From the NCBI RefSeq assembly GCF_030817535.1, contig NZ_JAUSZL010000002.1, forward strand, positions 3,224,001 to 3,288,000: a stretch of 64,000 bases of DNA, written 5' to 3'. Below the pieces are notes generated by a model. It was not told the origin of the DNA. It was given only the letters and a program-made list of their open reading frames with translations, and did not search any database. The stretch is from Streptomyces sp. V3I8 (GTDB lineage Bacteria > Actinomycetota > Actinomycetes > Streptomycetales > Streptomycetaceae). Each line of letters opens with the position of its first letter. Within the stretch, counting starts at the first letter, position 1. The position numbers and the translations under genes were made by a program. Positions 8,322 through 17,204 of the stretch are shown piece by piece.

Positions 8322-9004
8322 CCCCCGCAGGCTCCCTGCTCGTGGCCCACGACCTGCGCAAGGCGTACGGTCCCACGAACGCCCTCGACGGCGCCGAATT
8401 CTCCATCCACCCGGGCGAGGTCGTCGCCGTGATGGGCCCCTCCGGCTCCGGCAAGTCGACCCTCCTGCACTGCCTCGCCGGCATCGTGACGCCCGACTCG
8501 GGCTCGATCACGTACGACGGCCGCGAGATGGCGACGATGAACGACTCCGGGCGCAGCGCGCTGCGGCGCTCCGAGTTCGGCTTCGTGTTCCAGTTCGGCC
8601 AGTTGGTGCCGGAGCTGACCTGCGTCGAAAACGTGGCTCTGCCGCTGCGGCTGAACGGCGTCTCCCGCAAGGAGGCCGAGCGCACCGCCCTGTCGTGGAT
8701 GGAGCGCCTGGAGGTCGACGACCTGTCGGGCAAGCGCCCCGGCGAGGTCTCCGGCGGCCAGGGCCAGCGCGTCGCCGTGGCCCGCGCCCTGGTCACCGGT
8801 CCACGCCTGCTGTTCGCCGACGAGCCCACCGGCGCCCTCGACTCGCTCAACGGCGAGCGCGTGATGGAACTGCTCACGGACGCGGCCCGGTCCGCCAACG
8901 CGGCCGTCGTCCTCGTCACGCACGAGACCCGGGTCGCCGCCTACTCGGACCGCGAGATCGTCGTACGGGACGGCAAATCCCGGGACATGGAGCGTGCCGT
9001 ATGA
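8318..9004 (+). CDS. ABC transporter ATP-binding protein (MacB/LolD type)
   Basis: A 228-residue nucleotide-binding subunit. Walker A is GPSGSGKST (about residues 37-45), the Q-loop region reads FVFQFGQLVPELT, the signature is VSGGQGQRVAVARAL (glutamine replacing the usual second Gln/Lys context), Walker B is LLFADEPTGALDS and the switch histidine is in VLVTHE. This pattern is the MacB/LolD/FtsE group, which powers FtsX-like permeases that move lipids, peptides or drugs by mechanotransmission. It overlaps padR and the permease gene by ATGA junctions on both sides. Confidence 0.94.
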   Translation: MTPAGSLLVAHDLRKAYGPTNALDGAEFSIHPGEVVAVMGPSGSGKSTLLHCLAGIVTPDSGSITYDGREMATMNDSGRSALRRSEFGFVFQFGQLVPELTCVENVALPLRLNGVSRKEAERTALSWMERLEVDDLSGKRPGEVSGGQGQRVAVARALVTGPRLLFADEPTGALDSLNGERVMELLTDAARSANAAVVLVTHETRVAAYSDREIVVRDGKSRDMERAV

Positions 9005-11412
9005 CCACACGGGAGGAAACCGCCGCCCCGCCCGGGGCTCCCCCGGGGCCGCCCGCCCGCCCGGAGCCTGCGCGCGACATCCCCATGGTCGTGCAGTGGT
9101 CCAGGGACCTGGCCATGGGCGCCAGGTTCGCGTTCACCGGCGGCCGTGAGGGCTGGGTGCGCGTCCTGCTCACCGGCGTCGGCGTGGGTCTCGGGGTGGC
9201 GCTGCTGCTCCTCACCACCGCTCTGCCGAGCGCGATGCAGGCGCGCTCCGACCGCGAGTACGCGCGCATGGACATGACCTTCGGCTCGTCCGAGCCGCCC
9301 AAGGGCGACAACACCGTGGTCGTCGCCAACGTCGACACGGAGTTCCGCGGCTCGGACATCCGCGGCCGTCAGCTGGAGCCCGAGGGGCTGCGGGCGCCGC
9401 TGCCGCCGGGGGTGCACACGTTCCCCGGGCCGGGCGAGATGGTCGCGTCCCCCGCGCTCAAGAAGCTGCTGGCGGCCGGGGATTCGGCGCTGCTGCGTGA
9501 GCGGCTGCCGTACCGGATCACCGACACGATCGACGAGCCGGGTCTCATCGGCTCGGCCGAACTCGCCTTCTACGCCGGCGGCGAGGACCTGGCCGCGTAC
9601 GTCGGCGGCCCCAACGTCGTACGTATCAAGACCTTCCACGCGCAGAAGGCCCCCTCGGAGGAGCTGGACCCGGTCCTCCTCCTGCTCGTCCTGACCGTCT
9701 TCGTGGTGCTGCTGATGCCGGTCGGCGTCTTCATCGCCGCGGCCGTACGCTTCGGCGGCGAGCGGCGCGACCGCAGGCTCGCGGCGCTGCGGCTGGTCGG
9801 CGCCGACAGCCGGATGACCCGCCGGATCGCGGCGGGCGAGGCGCTCTCGGGGGCCGTCCTCGGGCTGCTCTTCGGCACCGGCTTCTTCCTGATCGGGCGC
9901 CAGATCGCCGGGTCCGTCGAAGTGTTCGGCTTCAGCGTCTTCCCGAGCTACCTGAACCCGACGCCCGCGCTCGCCGTCCTGATCGCCGTCGCGGTGCCGG
10001 CCGCCGCGGTCGCGGTGACACTGCTGGCCCTGCGCGGTGTGGTGATCGAGCCGCTCGGCGTGGTGCGCACGGCCAGGCCCGCGCGGCGCCGGCTGTGGTG
10101 GCGGCTGCTGCTGCCGCTGGGCGGCCTCGGGCTGCTCGCGCCGATGATCGGCAAGGGCACCGAGAACGGCGAGTTCAACGAGTACATGGTGACCGGCGGT
10201 GTCGTCCTGCTCCTCGTCGGCGTCACCGCGCTGCTGCCGTGGGTCGTGGAGGCCGTCGTGACCCGGCTGAACTCGGGCCCGGTCTCCTGGCAGCTGGCCG
10301 TACGCAGGCTGCAGCTGAGCAGCGGCACGGCGGCGCGCATGGTCAACGGCATCGCGGTGGCGGTGGCCGGTGCGATCGCCCTGCAGATGCTGTTCTCCGG
10401 CGTCCAGAGCGACTACACGAAGTCCACCGACCAGGATCTCTCGCGGGCCCAGATGCAGGTCTCCGTGCCCGCGGGAGTCTCCGTCGCCGACGCCCGGCGA
10501 AAGCTCGCCGGAACACGGGGCGTGCGCAGCGCCGTCACGCTCTCCGACGGCACGCTGGGCGCGAGCAGGAAGGAGCCCGAGACGTCCGTGGGACTCACGG
10601 TCGGCGACTGCGCGGCCCTGCGCGAGGTCGCGACGCTGCCCTCGTGCCGCGAGGGCGATGTGTTCGCCGTGCACGACGTCGACTACGACATCGCCACCGC
10701 GAAACTCGCCGAACCCGGCAGCAAGCTCGTCATCGATCCCTCCTACGAGTCCTCGCCGGGCGCGGAGGTCCCCTGGACGGTGCCGCGGGGCATCAAGAAG
10801 GCCGATCCCCGCAAGGACCCGACGGGCTGGGAGCGGGGCGGTCTCCTGATCACGACGAAGGCGCTGCCCGCCGCGGCGGCCCCGACCGTCCGGGGCGAGG
10901 TCTACCTCGGCCTCGACACCGCGGTCCCGGACGTGGGCGAGTTCGTGCGCAACACCGCGGCGGAGATCTCCCCGCTGGCGAATCCCATGGCGTACACGGC
11001 GTCCGAGCGGTCCGAGCGGTACGACTCCATCCGCACCGGTCTGTTCGTCGGCGCGGCCGGTGTCCTCGCGCTGATCGGGGCGAGCCTGCTGGTCTCGCAG
11101 CTGGAGCAACTGCGCGAGCGCAAGAGGCTGCTGTCGGCGCTGGTCGCCTTCGGCACCCGGCGCCGCACCCTGAGCCTGTCGGTGCTGTGGCAGACCGCCA
11201 TCCCGGTCGCCCTGGGCCTGCTCCTCGCCGCGGCGGTGGGCCTCACCCTCGGTACGGTCCTCCTGAAGATGACGAACACGGCGGTGACGGTGGACTGGAC
11301 GAGCGTCCTCGCGATGACGGGGATCGGCGCGGCGGTGGTCCTGGCGGTGACGGCCCTGAGCGTCCCCCCGCTCCTCCGCCTGATGCGCCCGGACGGCCTC
11401 CGCACGGAGTAG
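9001..11412 (+). CDS. ABC transporter permease with two FtsX domains
   Basis: An 803-residue membrane protein that partners the preceding ATPase. One membrane segment lies near residues 55-78, a large extracellular domain follows, three hydrophobic segments lie near 220-350, a second block near 385-470, another extracellular domain near 490-670 and three more segments near 680-800. The repeated layout is the double FtsX-domain permease found in many Streptomyces PadR-linked exporters. The ATG overlaps the ATPase stop. The substrate cannot be read from sequence; drug, peptide or lipid export is likely from the family. A dispersed repeat follows its stop and may terminate the operon. Confidence 0.9.
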   Translation: MTTREETAAPPGAPPGPPARPEPARDIPMVVQWSRDLAMGARFAFTGGREGWVRVLLTGVGVGLGVALLLLTTALPSAMQARSDREYARMDMTFGSSEPPKGDNTVVVANVDTEFRGSDIRGRQLEPEGLRAPLPPGVHTFPGPGEMVASPALKKLLAAGDSALLRERLPYRITDTIDEPGLIGSAELAFYAGGEDLAAYVGGPNVVRIKTFHAQKAPSEELDPVLLLLVLTVFVVLLMPVGVFIAAAVRFGGERRDRRLAALRLVGADSRMTRRIAAGEALSGAVLGLLFGTGFFLIGRQIAGSVEVFGFSVFPSYLNPTPALAVLIAVAVPAAAVAVTLLALRGVVIEPLGVVRTARPARRRLWWRLLLPLGGLGLLAPMIGKGTENGEFNEYMVTGGVVLLLVGVTALLPWVVEAVVTRLNSGPVSWQLAVRRLQLSSGTAARMVNGIAVAVAGAIALQMLFSGVQSDYTKSTDQDLSRAQMQVSVPAGVSVADARRKLAGTRGVRSAVTLSDGTLGASRKEPETSVGLTVGDCAALREVATLPSCREGDVFAVHDVDYDIATAKLAEPGSKLVIDPSYESSPGAEVPWTVPRGIKKADPRKDPTGWERGGLLITTKALPAAAAPTVRGEVYLGLDTAVPDVGEFVRNTAAEISPLANPMAYTASERSERYDSIRTGLFVGAAGVLALIGASLLVSQLEQLRERKRLLSALVAFGTRRRTLSLSVLWQTAIPVALGLLLAAAVGLTLGTVLLKMTNTAVTVDWTSVLAMTGIGAAVVLAVTALSVPPLLRLMRPDGLRTE

Positions 11413-11480
11413 CCCCGACGGGGGCGCGGGAACGGCACAGTCCTCCAGGGGCGCGGGGAACTGCGCGGCCGGCCACGACG
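11413..11480. repeat. Dispersed GC-rich repeat after the export operon
   Basis: The segment contains GGGGGCGCGGGAACGGCACAG followed by GGGGCGCGGGGAACTGCGCGG and ends GGCCGGCCACGAC, two adjoining copies of the dispersed family in the same orientation. It begins at the permease stop codon. Confidence 0.65.
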
Positions 11481-11606
11481 CGCCCGCAGCGCCCCACCCC
11501 GCGCCCCCTGTTTCCGCAATCACCGCACTCTGTGCCACGATCAAGAGCGTCCGAATTCATGAGGAAACCCCCGGACACGGGGCCCGCTTCGCTGCGAGGA
11601 GAGCAC

Positions 11607-11675
11607 ATGCTCACTGTCAGTGACACGTCCCCCGGGAGCGACCCCGTCCCGGCCCCGCTGCCGGCCGGTGGGTGA
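11607..11675 (+). pseudogene. 22-codon open frame, probable in-frame deletion scar of ahpC
   Basis: An ATG with a GAGGAG ribosome site four bases upstream opens a frame of only 22 codons that begins MLTVSD and stops TGA three bases before ahpD. Streptomyces AhpC proteins begin, from memory, MLTVGD, and ahpC normally lies immediately before ahpD with oxyR divergent from it. The codons after MLTVSD (TSPGSDPVPAPLPAGG) carry no peroxiredoxin sequence and no catalytic cysteine. The simplest reading is loss of almost all of ahpC with its start region and coupling to ahpD kept. A chance short leader peptide is the alternative. Confidence 0.5.
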
Positions 11676-11678
11676 CCC

Positions 11679-12212
11679 ATGTCCCTCGACACGCTGAGGT
11701 CCGCGCTCCCGGACTACGCCAAGGACCTCCGGCTGAACCTCGATTCGGTGATCGGCAACTCCCCCCTCACCCAGCAGCAGCTGTGGGGCACGCTGCTCGT
11801 CTGCGCCATCGCCTCGCGCTCGCCCGTCGTCCTGCGGGAGCTGGAGGAGGAGGCCAACGCGAAGCTCTCGCCCCAGGCCTACACGGCGGCGAAAGCCGCG
11901 GCGGCGGTCATGGCGATGAACAACGTCTTCTACCGCACCCGGCATCTGCTCTCCGACCCGCAGTACGCGACGTTGCGGACCGGGCTGCGGATGAACGTGA
12001 TCGGGAACCCGGTGGTCGAGAAGGTCGACCACGAGCTGTGGTCGCTCGCCGTCTCCGCGGTGAACGGATGCGGGCAGTGTCTCGACTCGCACGAGCAGGC
12101 GCTCCGCAGGGCGGGTGTCGACCGGGAAACGATCCAGGAGGCGTTCAAGATCGCGGCGGTGGTGCAGGCCGTGGGGGTCACCCTGGACTCGGAGGCGGTC
12201 CTGACCCGCTGA
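11679..12212 (+). CDS. ahpD: Alkyl hydroperoxide reductase AhpD (carboxymuconolactone fold)
   Basis: A 177-residue AhpD protein. The redox centre is CGQCLDSHE (about residues 131-139), the CxxC plus histidine used with an upstream glutamate to reduce AhpC through lipoyl-linked electrons. All family residues are present and the length is normal. In relatives the partner peroxiredoxin AhpC is encoded just upstream; here only a 22-codon frame with an AhpC-like start is found there, so AhpD may act alone, serve another peroxiredoxin or be a relic. It is convergent with a small membrane protein gene 31 bases downstream. Confidence 0.94.
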   Translation: MSLDTLRSALPDYAKDLRLNLDSVIGNSPLTQQQLWGTLLVCAIASRSPVVLRELEEEANAKLSPQAYTAAKAAAAVMAMNNVFYRTRHLLSDPQYATLRTGLRMNVIGNPVVEKVDHELWSLAVSAVNGCGQCLDSHEQALRRAGVDRETIQEAFKIAAVVQAVGVTLDSEAVLTR

Positions 12213-12243
12213 CCGGACCGAATCCGCAGCGCGGCGGGGATGC

Positions 12244-12717
12244 TCAGAGCCGCCCCTTCGTCTCCTCGTACCAGTACGTGGGACGCGCGGCCCAGGTCAG
12301 AGCGAGGGCGGCGGCTCCGAAGGCCCCTGCCACGGGATTCACGTATCCGGGCACGACGGCGTCGTACGTCCGCCCGCCTGTGACACGGCACCTGAAATGC
12401 AGGGGGAGGAAGGAGTATTCGTATCCCACGACGGACTCGACCTGCTCGGACCTCAGTCTCTTCTCACAGGCCAGGGCCTGGCCGCTCTCGTCCAGCATCA
12501 GGAGATGGAGCACGCCCCAGCCGTACAGGCCGACCGCGCAGGCCCCTGTCAGAGCGGCGACGCCCTTGACCACGGTCTGCGCGTCCCGTCCGCCGCCGTC
12601 ACGGCGCAGCAACCGCACCGCGCGGGTGACGAGCCAGGGCGTGACCACGATGCCGGCCGCGCTCAGGAGGAGCACCAGAGCGATGTAGAGGTCGTCGGAA
12701 GCGTCCGTCACCAGCAT
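12244..12717 (-). CDS. Small membrane protein, unknown function (paralogue of 24044-24523)
   Basis: A 157-residue protein with three hydrophobic segments (about residues 8-30, 47-72 and 122-145). Between the last two sits an outward loop with LPLHFRCRVTGGRTYDAVVPGYVNP. The protein at 24044-24523 has the same length, the same segment layout and a matching LPLGFDCLLSDGRVV ... YTLLN loop, so the two are probably paralogues. The pair of cysteines (ACEKR and FRCRV) could form a disulphide outside the cell. No function is assigned. Confidence 0.7.
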   Translation of the reverse strand: MLVTDASDDLYIALVLLLSAAGIVVTPWLVTRAVRLLRRDGGGRDAQTVVKGVAALTGACAVGLYGWGVLHLLMLDESGQALACEKRLRSEQVESVVGYEYSFLPLHFRCRVTGGRTYDAVVPGYVNPVAGAFGAAALALTWAARPTYWYEETKGRL

Positions 12718-12799
12718 GGCGAGAAGCCTGCCAGCTGGTATGGGCGACGGAGTCGGCTTCTCCGCTATTCGGTACAGCGCGGGGTGTCGCTCCAGGGTG

Positions 12800-14170
12800 T
12801 CAGCCGGACGGCGGCGGCGCGTCCGTGGGTGGCTGCTCCACCGGCTTCGCCTGTTCCGCCTGCGGTGCCTCCACCGCTGTCGCCCCCATCGCCGTCGCCC
12901 CTCTGGGTGGCGGAGAGCCGCGAAGCGCCGGTGCCTGGGAGTACGAGCGCAGATAGCCGACCACCGTGTTGGTGACCGCGACGAGCGGTACCGCGACCAC
13001 CGCTCCGCCGATCCCGGCGATCACCCCGCCCGCCGCGACGGACAGCACGACCGCGAGCGGATGCACCCGCACCGCCCGCCCGAGGATGAACGGCTGCAGG
13101 ATGTGCCCCTCGATCTGCTGCACGGCCAGCACCACGGCCAGCACCATGAGGGCCGTGAAGACGCCCTGCGTCACCAGCGCGACCACCACCGCCAGCGCCC
13201 CGGAGACGACCGCGCCGACCAGCGGGATGAAGGCGAACAGGAAGATGAAGACGGCGAGCGGGACGGCCATCGGGACGTCGAGGAAGAAGATCCCGAGCCC
13301 GATGAAGATGGCGTCGATCAGGGCGACTATCACCGTGCCGCGGACGTAGGCGGTGAGGGTGCGCCAGGCCCGCGGCCCGGCGCCGGCGACGCCCGGCCGC
13401 GCCGCGGCGGGGACGAGCTTGAGGGTCCACTCCCAGATGCGCTTGCCGTCGTAGAGGAGGAAGAGCGTGGAGAACATCGTGAGGAGGATGCCGGTGAGCG
13501 CCTCGACGATGACGGTGACGCCCTCCAGGCCCGCGGAGGTGATCTCCTCGGTGTTCGCCCCGACCGCCTCGCGCAGGCTCTTGGCGGTGTCCTTGATCTG
13601 GTCCTCGGTGACGTGGAACGGGCTGTTCAGCAGCCAGCGCTGCAGCTCGTCGATGCCGTCCTGGATCTGGTTGGAGAGGTCGTCGATGTTCTCCATGACC
13701 TGCCAGACCACGAACCAGCCGACCAGGCCCATGACGACGAAGCCGAGGATGGCGGTGAGCGCGGTGGCGAGCCCGCGCGGCACCCCGTGCCTGCACAGCC
13801 GGGCGACCGTGGGCTGGAGCAGCGCGGTGATGAGGAGCGCGGCGACGAAGGCGAGGACGACGAGCTGGACGGCGCTGATGACGCGCATCAGCACCCAGAC
13901 GGTGCCCGCGAGGACGAGCAGCCGCCAGCCGGCCTCGGCGGCGACCCGCACGCCCCAGGGGACGGCGGTGGCCGGATCGGGGCGGACCGTGCCCGGGGAG
14001 GAGGACGGGGACGGGGAGCGGAGGTCCGTACCGTCCGTCCCGTCCTCGACGATGCCGGACTCGTCGGCGTCGTCGTCCTTCTCGGCGGCCGCGCGGCGCG
14101 CGTCCAGCCGATCCCCCACTTCGGTGAGTCCGGCGCCGATTCGGCCGATCCACCCTGGCACTCGCGACAT
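12800..14170 (-). CDS. AI-2E family transporter (permease-like membrane protein)
   Basis: A 456-residue protein with about eight membrane segments. The N-terminal 75 residues are charged and acidic; segments then group near residues 88-135, 150-175, 240-260 and 290-420, with a central amphipathic region containing IQDGIDELQRWLLNSPF and the conserved RGTVIVALIDAIFIGLG and PLVGAVVSGALAVVVAL blocks of the AI-2E/UPF0118 family. Members include TqsA-like exporters and Na+/H+ antiporters; the substrate here is unknown. ATG 14170 is chosen because AGAGGAC lies eight bases before it. Confidence 0.85.
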   Translation of the reverse strand: MSRVPGWIGRIGAGLTEVGDRLDARRAAAEKDDDADESGIVEDGTDGTDLRSPSPSSSPGTVRPDPATAVPWGVRVAAEAGWRLLVLAGTVWVLMRVISAVQLVVLAFVAALLITALLQPTVARLCRHGVPRGLATALTAILGFVVMGLVGWFVVWQVMENIDDLSNQIQDGIDELQRWLLNSPFHVTEDQIKDTAKSLREAVGANTEEITSAGLEGVTVIVEALTGILLTMFSTLFLLYDGKRIWEWTLKLVPAAARPGVAGAGPRAWRTLTAYVRGTVIVALIDAIFIGLGIFFLDVPMAVPLAVFIFLFAFIPLVGAVVSGALAVVVALVTQGVFTALMVLAVVLAVQQIEGHILQPFILGRAVRVHPLAVVLSVAAGGVIAGIGGAVVAVPLVAVTNTVVGYLRSYSQAPALRGSPPPRGATAMGATAVEAPQAEQAKPVEQPPTDAPPPSG

Positions 14171-14242
14171 GATCCGTCCTCTTCCCCCGTTGCTCCCCAC
14201 CACTCCCCCCTGGAGTCGTCGGCATCGACCGTACAGGGCAGA

Positions 14243-14271
14243 AGCCCCTCACCGTAGGACGGTGAAGGGCT
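14243..14271 (-). terminator. Terminator hairpin after the transglycosylase gene
   Basis: AGCCCCTCACCG (14243-14254) pairs with CGGTGAAGGGCT (14260-14271) with one mismatch. It lies 46 bases beyond the stop of the secreted transglycosylase gene. A second short hairpin, GAGCCGG 14282-14288 with CCGGCTC 14291-14297, stands between them. Confidence 0.65.
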
Positions 14272-14316
14272 CCGCGAGGTTGAGCCGGGACCGGCTCGAT
14301 GACGGCCGGGGCCGGT

Positions 14317-15036
14317 TCAGTAGTAGTTGTTGGCCTGCCAGAAGTTCCAGGCCGCGCACGGGCTGCCGTACCGGCCGTCCATGTAGCTCAGGCCCCACTT
14401 GATCTGGGTCGCCGGGTTGGTCGCCCAGTCGGCACCGGCCGAGGACATCTTCGAACCCGGCAGCGCCTGCATCAGGCCGTACGCGTCCGAGGTGGGGTTG
14501 TCCGCCTGGTAGTTCCAGCTGGACTCGTGGTCGACGATCCGGCTGAAGCACTGGAACTGGTCCGCCGGGACCAGCTGGCGCGCCATCTCCTGGACCTGCG
14601 CGGCCGTGTACGAGGACTGCACGGGGAAGCTGGCCGAGTCACGCGTGGCGGAGCGGCTGGCGACCTTCTCCGCCGCCTTGCGTTCCTTGGCTTCCTTGGC
14701 TTCCTTCTCCGCCTTCGCCACCTTCTCGGCGGCGGCCTTCTGCTTGGCGACCGCGTCCTTGGCGGCCTGCTTGCGCGCGGCTGCCTCGGCGTCCTTCTTG
14801 GCGGTCGCGTCCGCCGCGATGGCCTGGGAGTCGGCCTGCTGTGTCAGGGAAGCGGTCTGCACCTGCGCCTGAGCACCCGCGGGGATGTCGGCGAGGAGCG
14901 TCGCGCCGCTCGCCGTCGCCTCGGCCTCATCGCCCGAGGGTGCGGTGCTGCCCGAGGCAACACCCGTAACGGCGCCGACAGCGGTGACTGCGGTGGCCGA
15001 GGCCACTGCGAGCCCACGGACCGAGATCCGGCTCAC
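14317..15036 (-). CDS. Secreted lytic transglycosylase-like (SLT/lysozyme fold) protein
   Basis: A 239-residue exported protein. The N-terminus is a signal peptide (about residues 1-30, ending in a small-residue stretch). Residues about 65-130 are a long Ala/Lys/Glu-rich coiled coil. The last 85 residues form a lysozyme-like domain: FSRIVDHESSWNYQADNP supplies the catalytic glutamate, followed by AYGLMQALPGSKM and the C-terminal MDGRYGSPCAAWNFWQ, as in Streptomyces transglycosylases of the resuscitation and wall-remodelling type. GTG 15036 is preferred because AAGGAA lies just upstream; ATG 15054 in frame lacks a ribosome site. It probably cleaves peptidoglycan glycan strands. Confidence 0.88.
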   Translation of the reverse strand: MSRISVRGLAVASATAVTAVGAVTGVASGSTAPSGDEAEATASGATLLADIPAGAQAQVQTASLTQQADSQAIAADATAKKDAEAAARKQAAKDAVAKQKAAAEKVAKAEKEAKEAKERKAAEKVASRSATRDSASFPVQSSYTAAQVQEMARQLVPADQFQCFSRIVDHESSWNYQADNPTSDAYGLMQALPGSKMSSAGADWATNPATQIKWGLSYMDGRYGSPCAAWNFWQANNYY

Positions 15037-15315
15037 ACGGTTTCCTTCCAGCATCGACCGCTACAGGTGACCCTCGCGGACGCAATCGTGCCCCTGGCAC
15101 TGGCCTCCCAACTGCGGGGTCACGGGAGGCACGGGCCCGGTGGGCAACTCCCCGGGAGGGAGCGCCGCATGGTGCTCGGGCGGCATACGACGGCGGTATG
15201 GAGTTCTGGTGTTCTTGCTGTGCTGTGCCGCTGGGGGTACAGGTGTGTCGTATGCGGGGCCTGACAGGAACGAGACTCTAGCCGTACCGCGGCGCCAGGA
15301 GGCAATTCCGTGCCG

Positions 15316-15333
15316 GGTGTGAAAGCTCACACC
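15316..15333. promoter_or_regulatory. Inverted repeat GGTGTGA-N4-TCACACC
   Basis: GGTGTGA (15316-15322) and TCACACC (15327-15333) are exact complements around AAGC. The site is about 280 bases upstream of the transglycosylase start. It resembles a CRP half-site pair but with four rather than six central bases, so the binding protein is unknown. Confidence 0.4.
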
Positions 15334-15466
15334 TCGTTCACCCCAGGAGTTTTCCGGAAACGGGCGCACGCACAGGCGCCGCCCGGCTAGGCTCTTTCGC
15401 CTTGCCGGACGGCGCCAACTACCGTGCAGTCACCACCCGTTGGGTCACCCGTCGGGTCACCCGCCG

Positions 15467-15497
15467 GTCCGTCCGCCGGACCGCTCACCGGACGGAC
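15467..15497 (-). terminator. Hairpin after the PhoH-like gene
   Basis: GTCCGTCCG (15467-15475) pairs with CGGACGGAC (15489-15497) around a 13-base loop, 32 bases past the phoH-like stop codon. No T-run follows, as is usual for Streptomyces terminators. Confidence 0.5.
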
Positions 15498-15528
15498 GGG
15501 GCAAGTGGGACAGGCGGGACAGGCGGCC

Positions 15529-16854
15529 TCAGATCTGTCCGTCCTCCAGCATCTCGGTCACCAGGGCGGCGATCTGGGACCGCTCGGACCTGGTGAGCGT
15601 GACGTGCGCGAAGAGGGGATGGCCCTTCAGCTTCTCCACGACGGCCACGACACCGTCGTACCGGCCGACCCTGAGGTTGTCCCGCTGGGCCACGTCGTGG
15701 GTCAGGACGACCCGCGAATTGGCCCCGATCCGGGACAGAACGGTCAACAGGACGTTCCGTTCCAGGGATTGGGCCTCGTCCACGATCACGAACGCGTCAT
15801 GGAGCGAGCGGCCGCGGATGTGGGTGAGGGGCAGGACCTCCAGCATCCCGCGTGCGGTGATCTCCTCGATGACCTCGCGGCTGGTGACCGCGGAGAGCGT
15901 GTCGAAGACCGCCTGCGCCCAGGGGCCCATCTTCTCGGACTCGGAACCGGGCAGGTAGCCGAGCTCCTGCCCGCCGACCGCGTACAGCGGCCGGAAGACC
16001 ATCACCTTCTTGTGCTGGCGCCGCTCGAGCACGGCCTCCAGGCCCGCGCACAGGGCGAGTGCCGACTTTCCGGTGCCGGCCCGGCCGCCCATCGACACGA
16101 TCCCGATGTCCGGGTCGAGGAGCAGGTCCAGCGCGATGCGCTGCTCCGCGCTGCGGCCCTTGATGCCGAAGGCCTCGCGGTCGCCGCGGACCAGCCGGAC
16201 GTTCCCCTCGGCCGTCACCCGTCCCAGCGCCTTGCCGCGCTCGGACTGGATCATCAGGCCCGTGTGGACCGGGAAGTCCGACGCCTCGGGCACATACAGG
16301 GTGTCCTCTTCGAAGAGGAGGTCCACCTGTTCGGCGGAGAGGGGCAGTTCGGACATTCCGGTCCAGCCGGAAGAGCCCGTGATGGCGAGTTCCGCGCGGT
16401 ACTCCTCGGCGAGGAGACCGACCGAGGAGGCCTTGATCCGCAGCGGGAGGTCCTTCGACACGACCGTGACGTCGAACCCCTCGGCCTGCAGATTGCGGGC
16501 GACCGCGAGGATGCGGGAGTCGTTGTCCCCCAGGCGGTAGCCGCTCGGCAGCACGCTGGGGTCCGAGTGATTGAGCTCGACACGGATCGTCCCACCCAGT
16601 TCCCCGGTGGGGATGGGGTCGTCGAGACGGCCGTACTTCACCCGGAACTCGTCGAGCAGACGCAGGGCCTGCCGGGCGAAGTAGCCGAGTTCGGGATGGT
16701 GCCGCTTGGCCTCCAATTCCGTGACCACGACGATCGGCAGCACTACTTCGTGCTCGTCGAAGCGGTTCATGGCGTGCGGGTCGGCCAGCAGGACGCTGGT
16801 GTCGAGAACATAGGTGCGCCGGTCTGGCATACGGCGCTTTGTGCTGGTCACCAC
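15529..16854 (-). CDS. PIN domain plus PhoH ATPase (PhoH2-type) protein
   Basis: A 441-residue fusion. Residues about 12-150 form a PIN ribonuclease domain: [14 protein letters not shown] carries the first acidic residue, VVVTELEAK the second, and [11 protein letters not shown] with TVVSKD the last. Residues about 235-440 form a PhoH P-loop domain with [15 protein letters not shown] (Walker A) and [11 protein letters not shown] (Walker B). Known PhoH2 proteins from mycobacteria are ATP-dependent, sequence-specific RNA helicase-nucleases. Starts at GTG 16854, GTG 16851 or ATG 16830 are possible; the first is used as in relatives I recall, with GAGGGGG about eleven bases upstream. No antitoxin-like leader gene was recognised upstream. 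Confidence 0.9.
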   Translation of the reverse strand: MVTSTKRRMPDRRTYVLDTSVLLADPHAMNRFDEHEVVLPIVVVTELEAKRHHPELGYFARQALRLLDEFRVKYGRLDDPIPTGELGGTIRVELNHSDPSVLPSGYRLGDNDSRILAVARNLQAEGFDVTVVSKDLPLRIKASSVGLLAEEYRAELAITGSSGWTGMSELPLSAEQVDLLFEEDTLYVPEASDFPVHTGLMIQSERGKALGRVTAEGNVRLVRGDREAFGIKGRSAEQRIALDLLLDPDIGIVSMGGRAGTGKSALALCAGLEAVLERRQHKKVMVFRPLYAVGGQELGYLPGSESEKMGPWAQAVFDTLSAVTSREVIEEITARGMLEVLPLTHIRGRSLHDAFVIVDEAQSLERNVLLTVLSRIGANSRVVLTHDVAQRDNLRVGRYDGVVAVVEKLKGHPLFAHVTLTRSERSQIAALVTEMLEDGQI

Positions 16855-17178
16855 GGAAGGACGTACCCCCTCGGATGAGGTCGGGGAGCGACGGAGGAGA
16901 GCTGGACCGGTTTTTGGCACCGATGCACGGGCCGTGAACCGGCCCTTCGCCTCGTCCGTACTGACCGCACGGTCGCGCTGGTGCAAAGGGCCTCCCGGGC
17001 GGACGGCCCCGTGCCGTCCGCTGAGATCCGACACCCGTGGTTCGGGCGTCGACCTGGAGGCTTTATGCCCTCGAACGAGCCATGCCATGCCGACAGGCAC
17101 GGCGGCGCCCTGGTGAACTCCTCATTACTTCCACCCCAGAGGACCAACCCGTGGTCCCGCGGCGTCCCCGCCGAGTCC

Positions 17179-17200
17179 CCGCGGCGGGGGACCGCCGCGG
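17179..17200 (-). terminator. Terminator of the cis-prenyltransferase gene
   Basis: CCGCGGCG (17179-17186) pairs perfectly with CGCCGCGG (17193-17200). It begins five bases past the stop of the isoprenyl transferase. The rest of the 350-base gap up to the phoH-like start holds no gene I can support. Confidence 0.65.
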
Positions 17201-17204
17201 TCCG

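Larger units (their letters stand above)
15037..15528. other. Intergenic region upstream of the transglycosylase gene
   Basis: About 490 bases without a gene. I looked for a cyclic-di-AMP (ydaO) riboswitch, which precedes many Streptomyces wall hydrolase genes, and did not find its conserved blocks. It holds the inverted repeat at 15316-15333 and the hairpin at 15467-15497 described separately, plus direct repeats of GGGTCACCCG near 15442-15462. Confidence 0.4.

Noticed and set aside
15037..15360. Possible cyclic-di-AMP riboswitch ahead of the transglycosylase
   Set aside because: The conserved ydaO blocks were searched for by eye on the minus strand and are absent.
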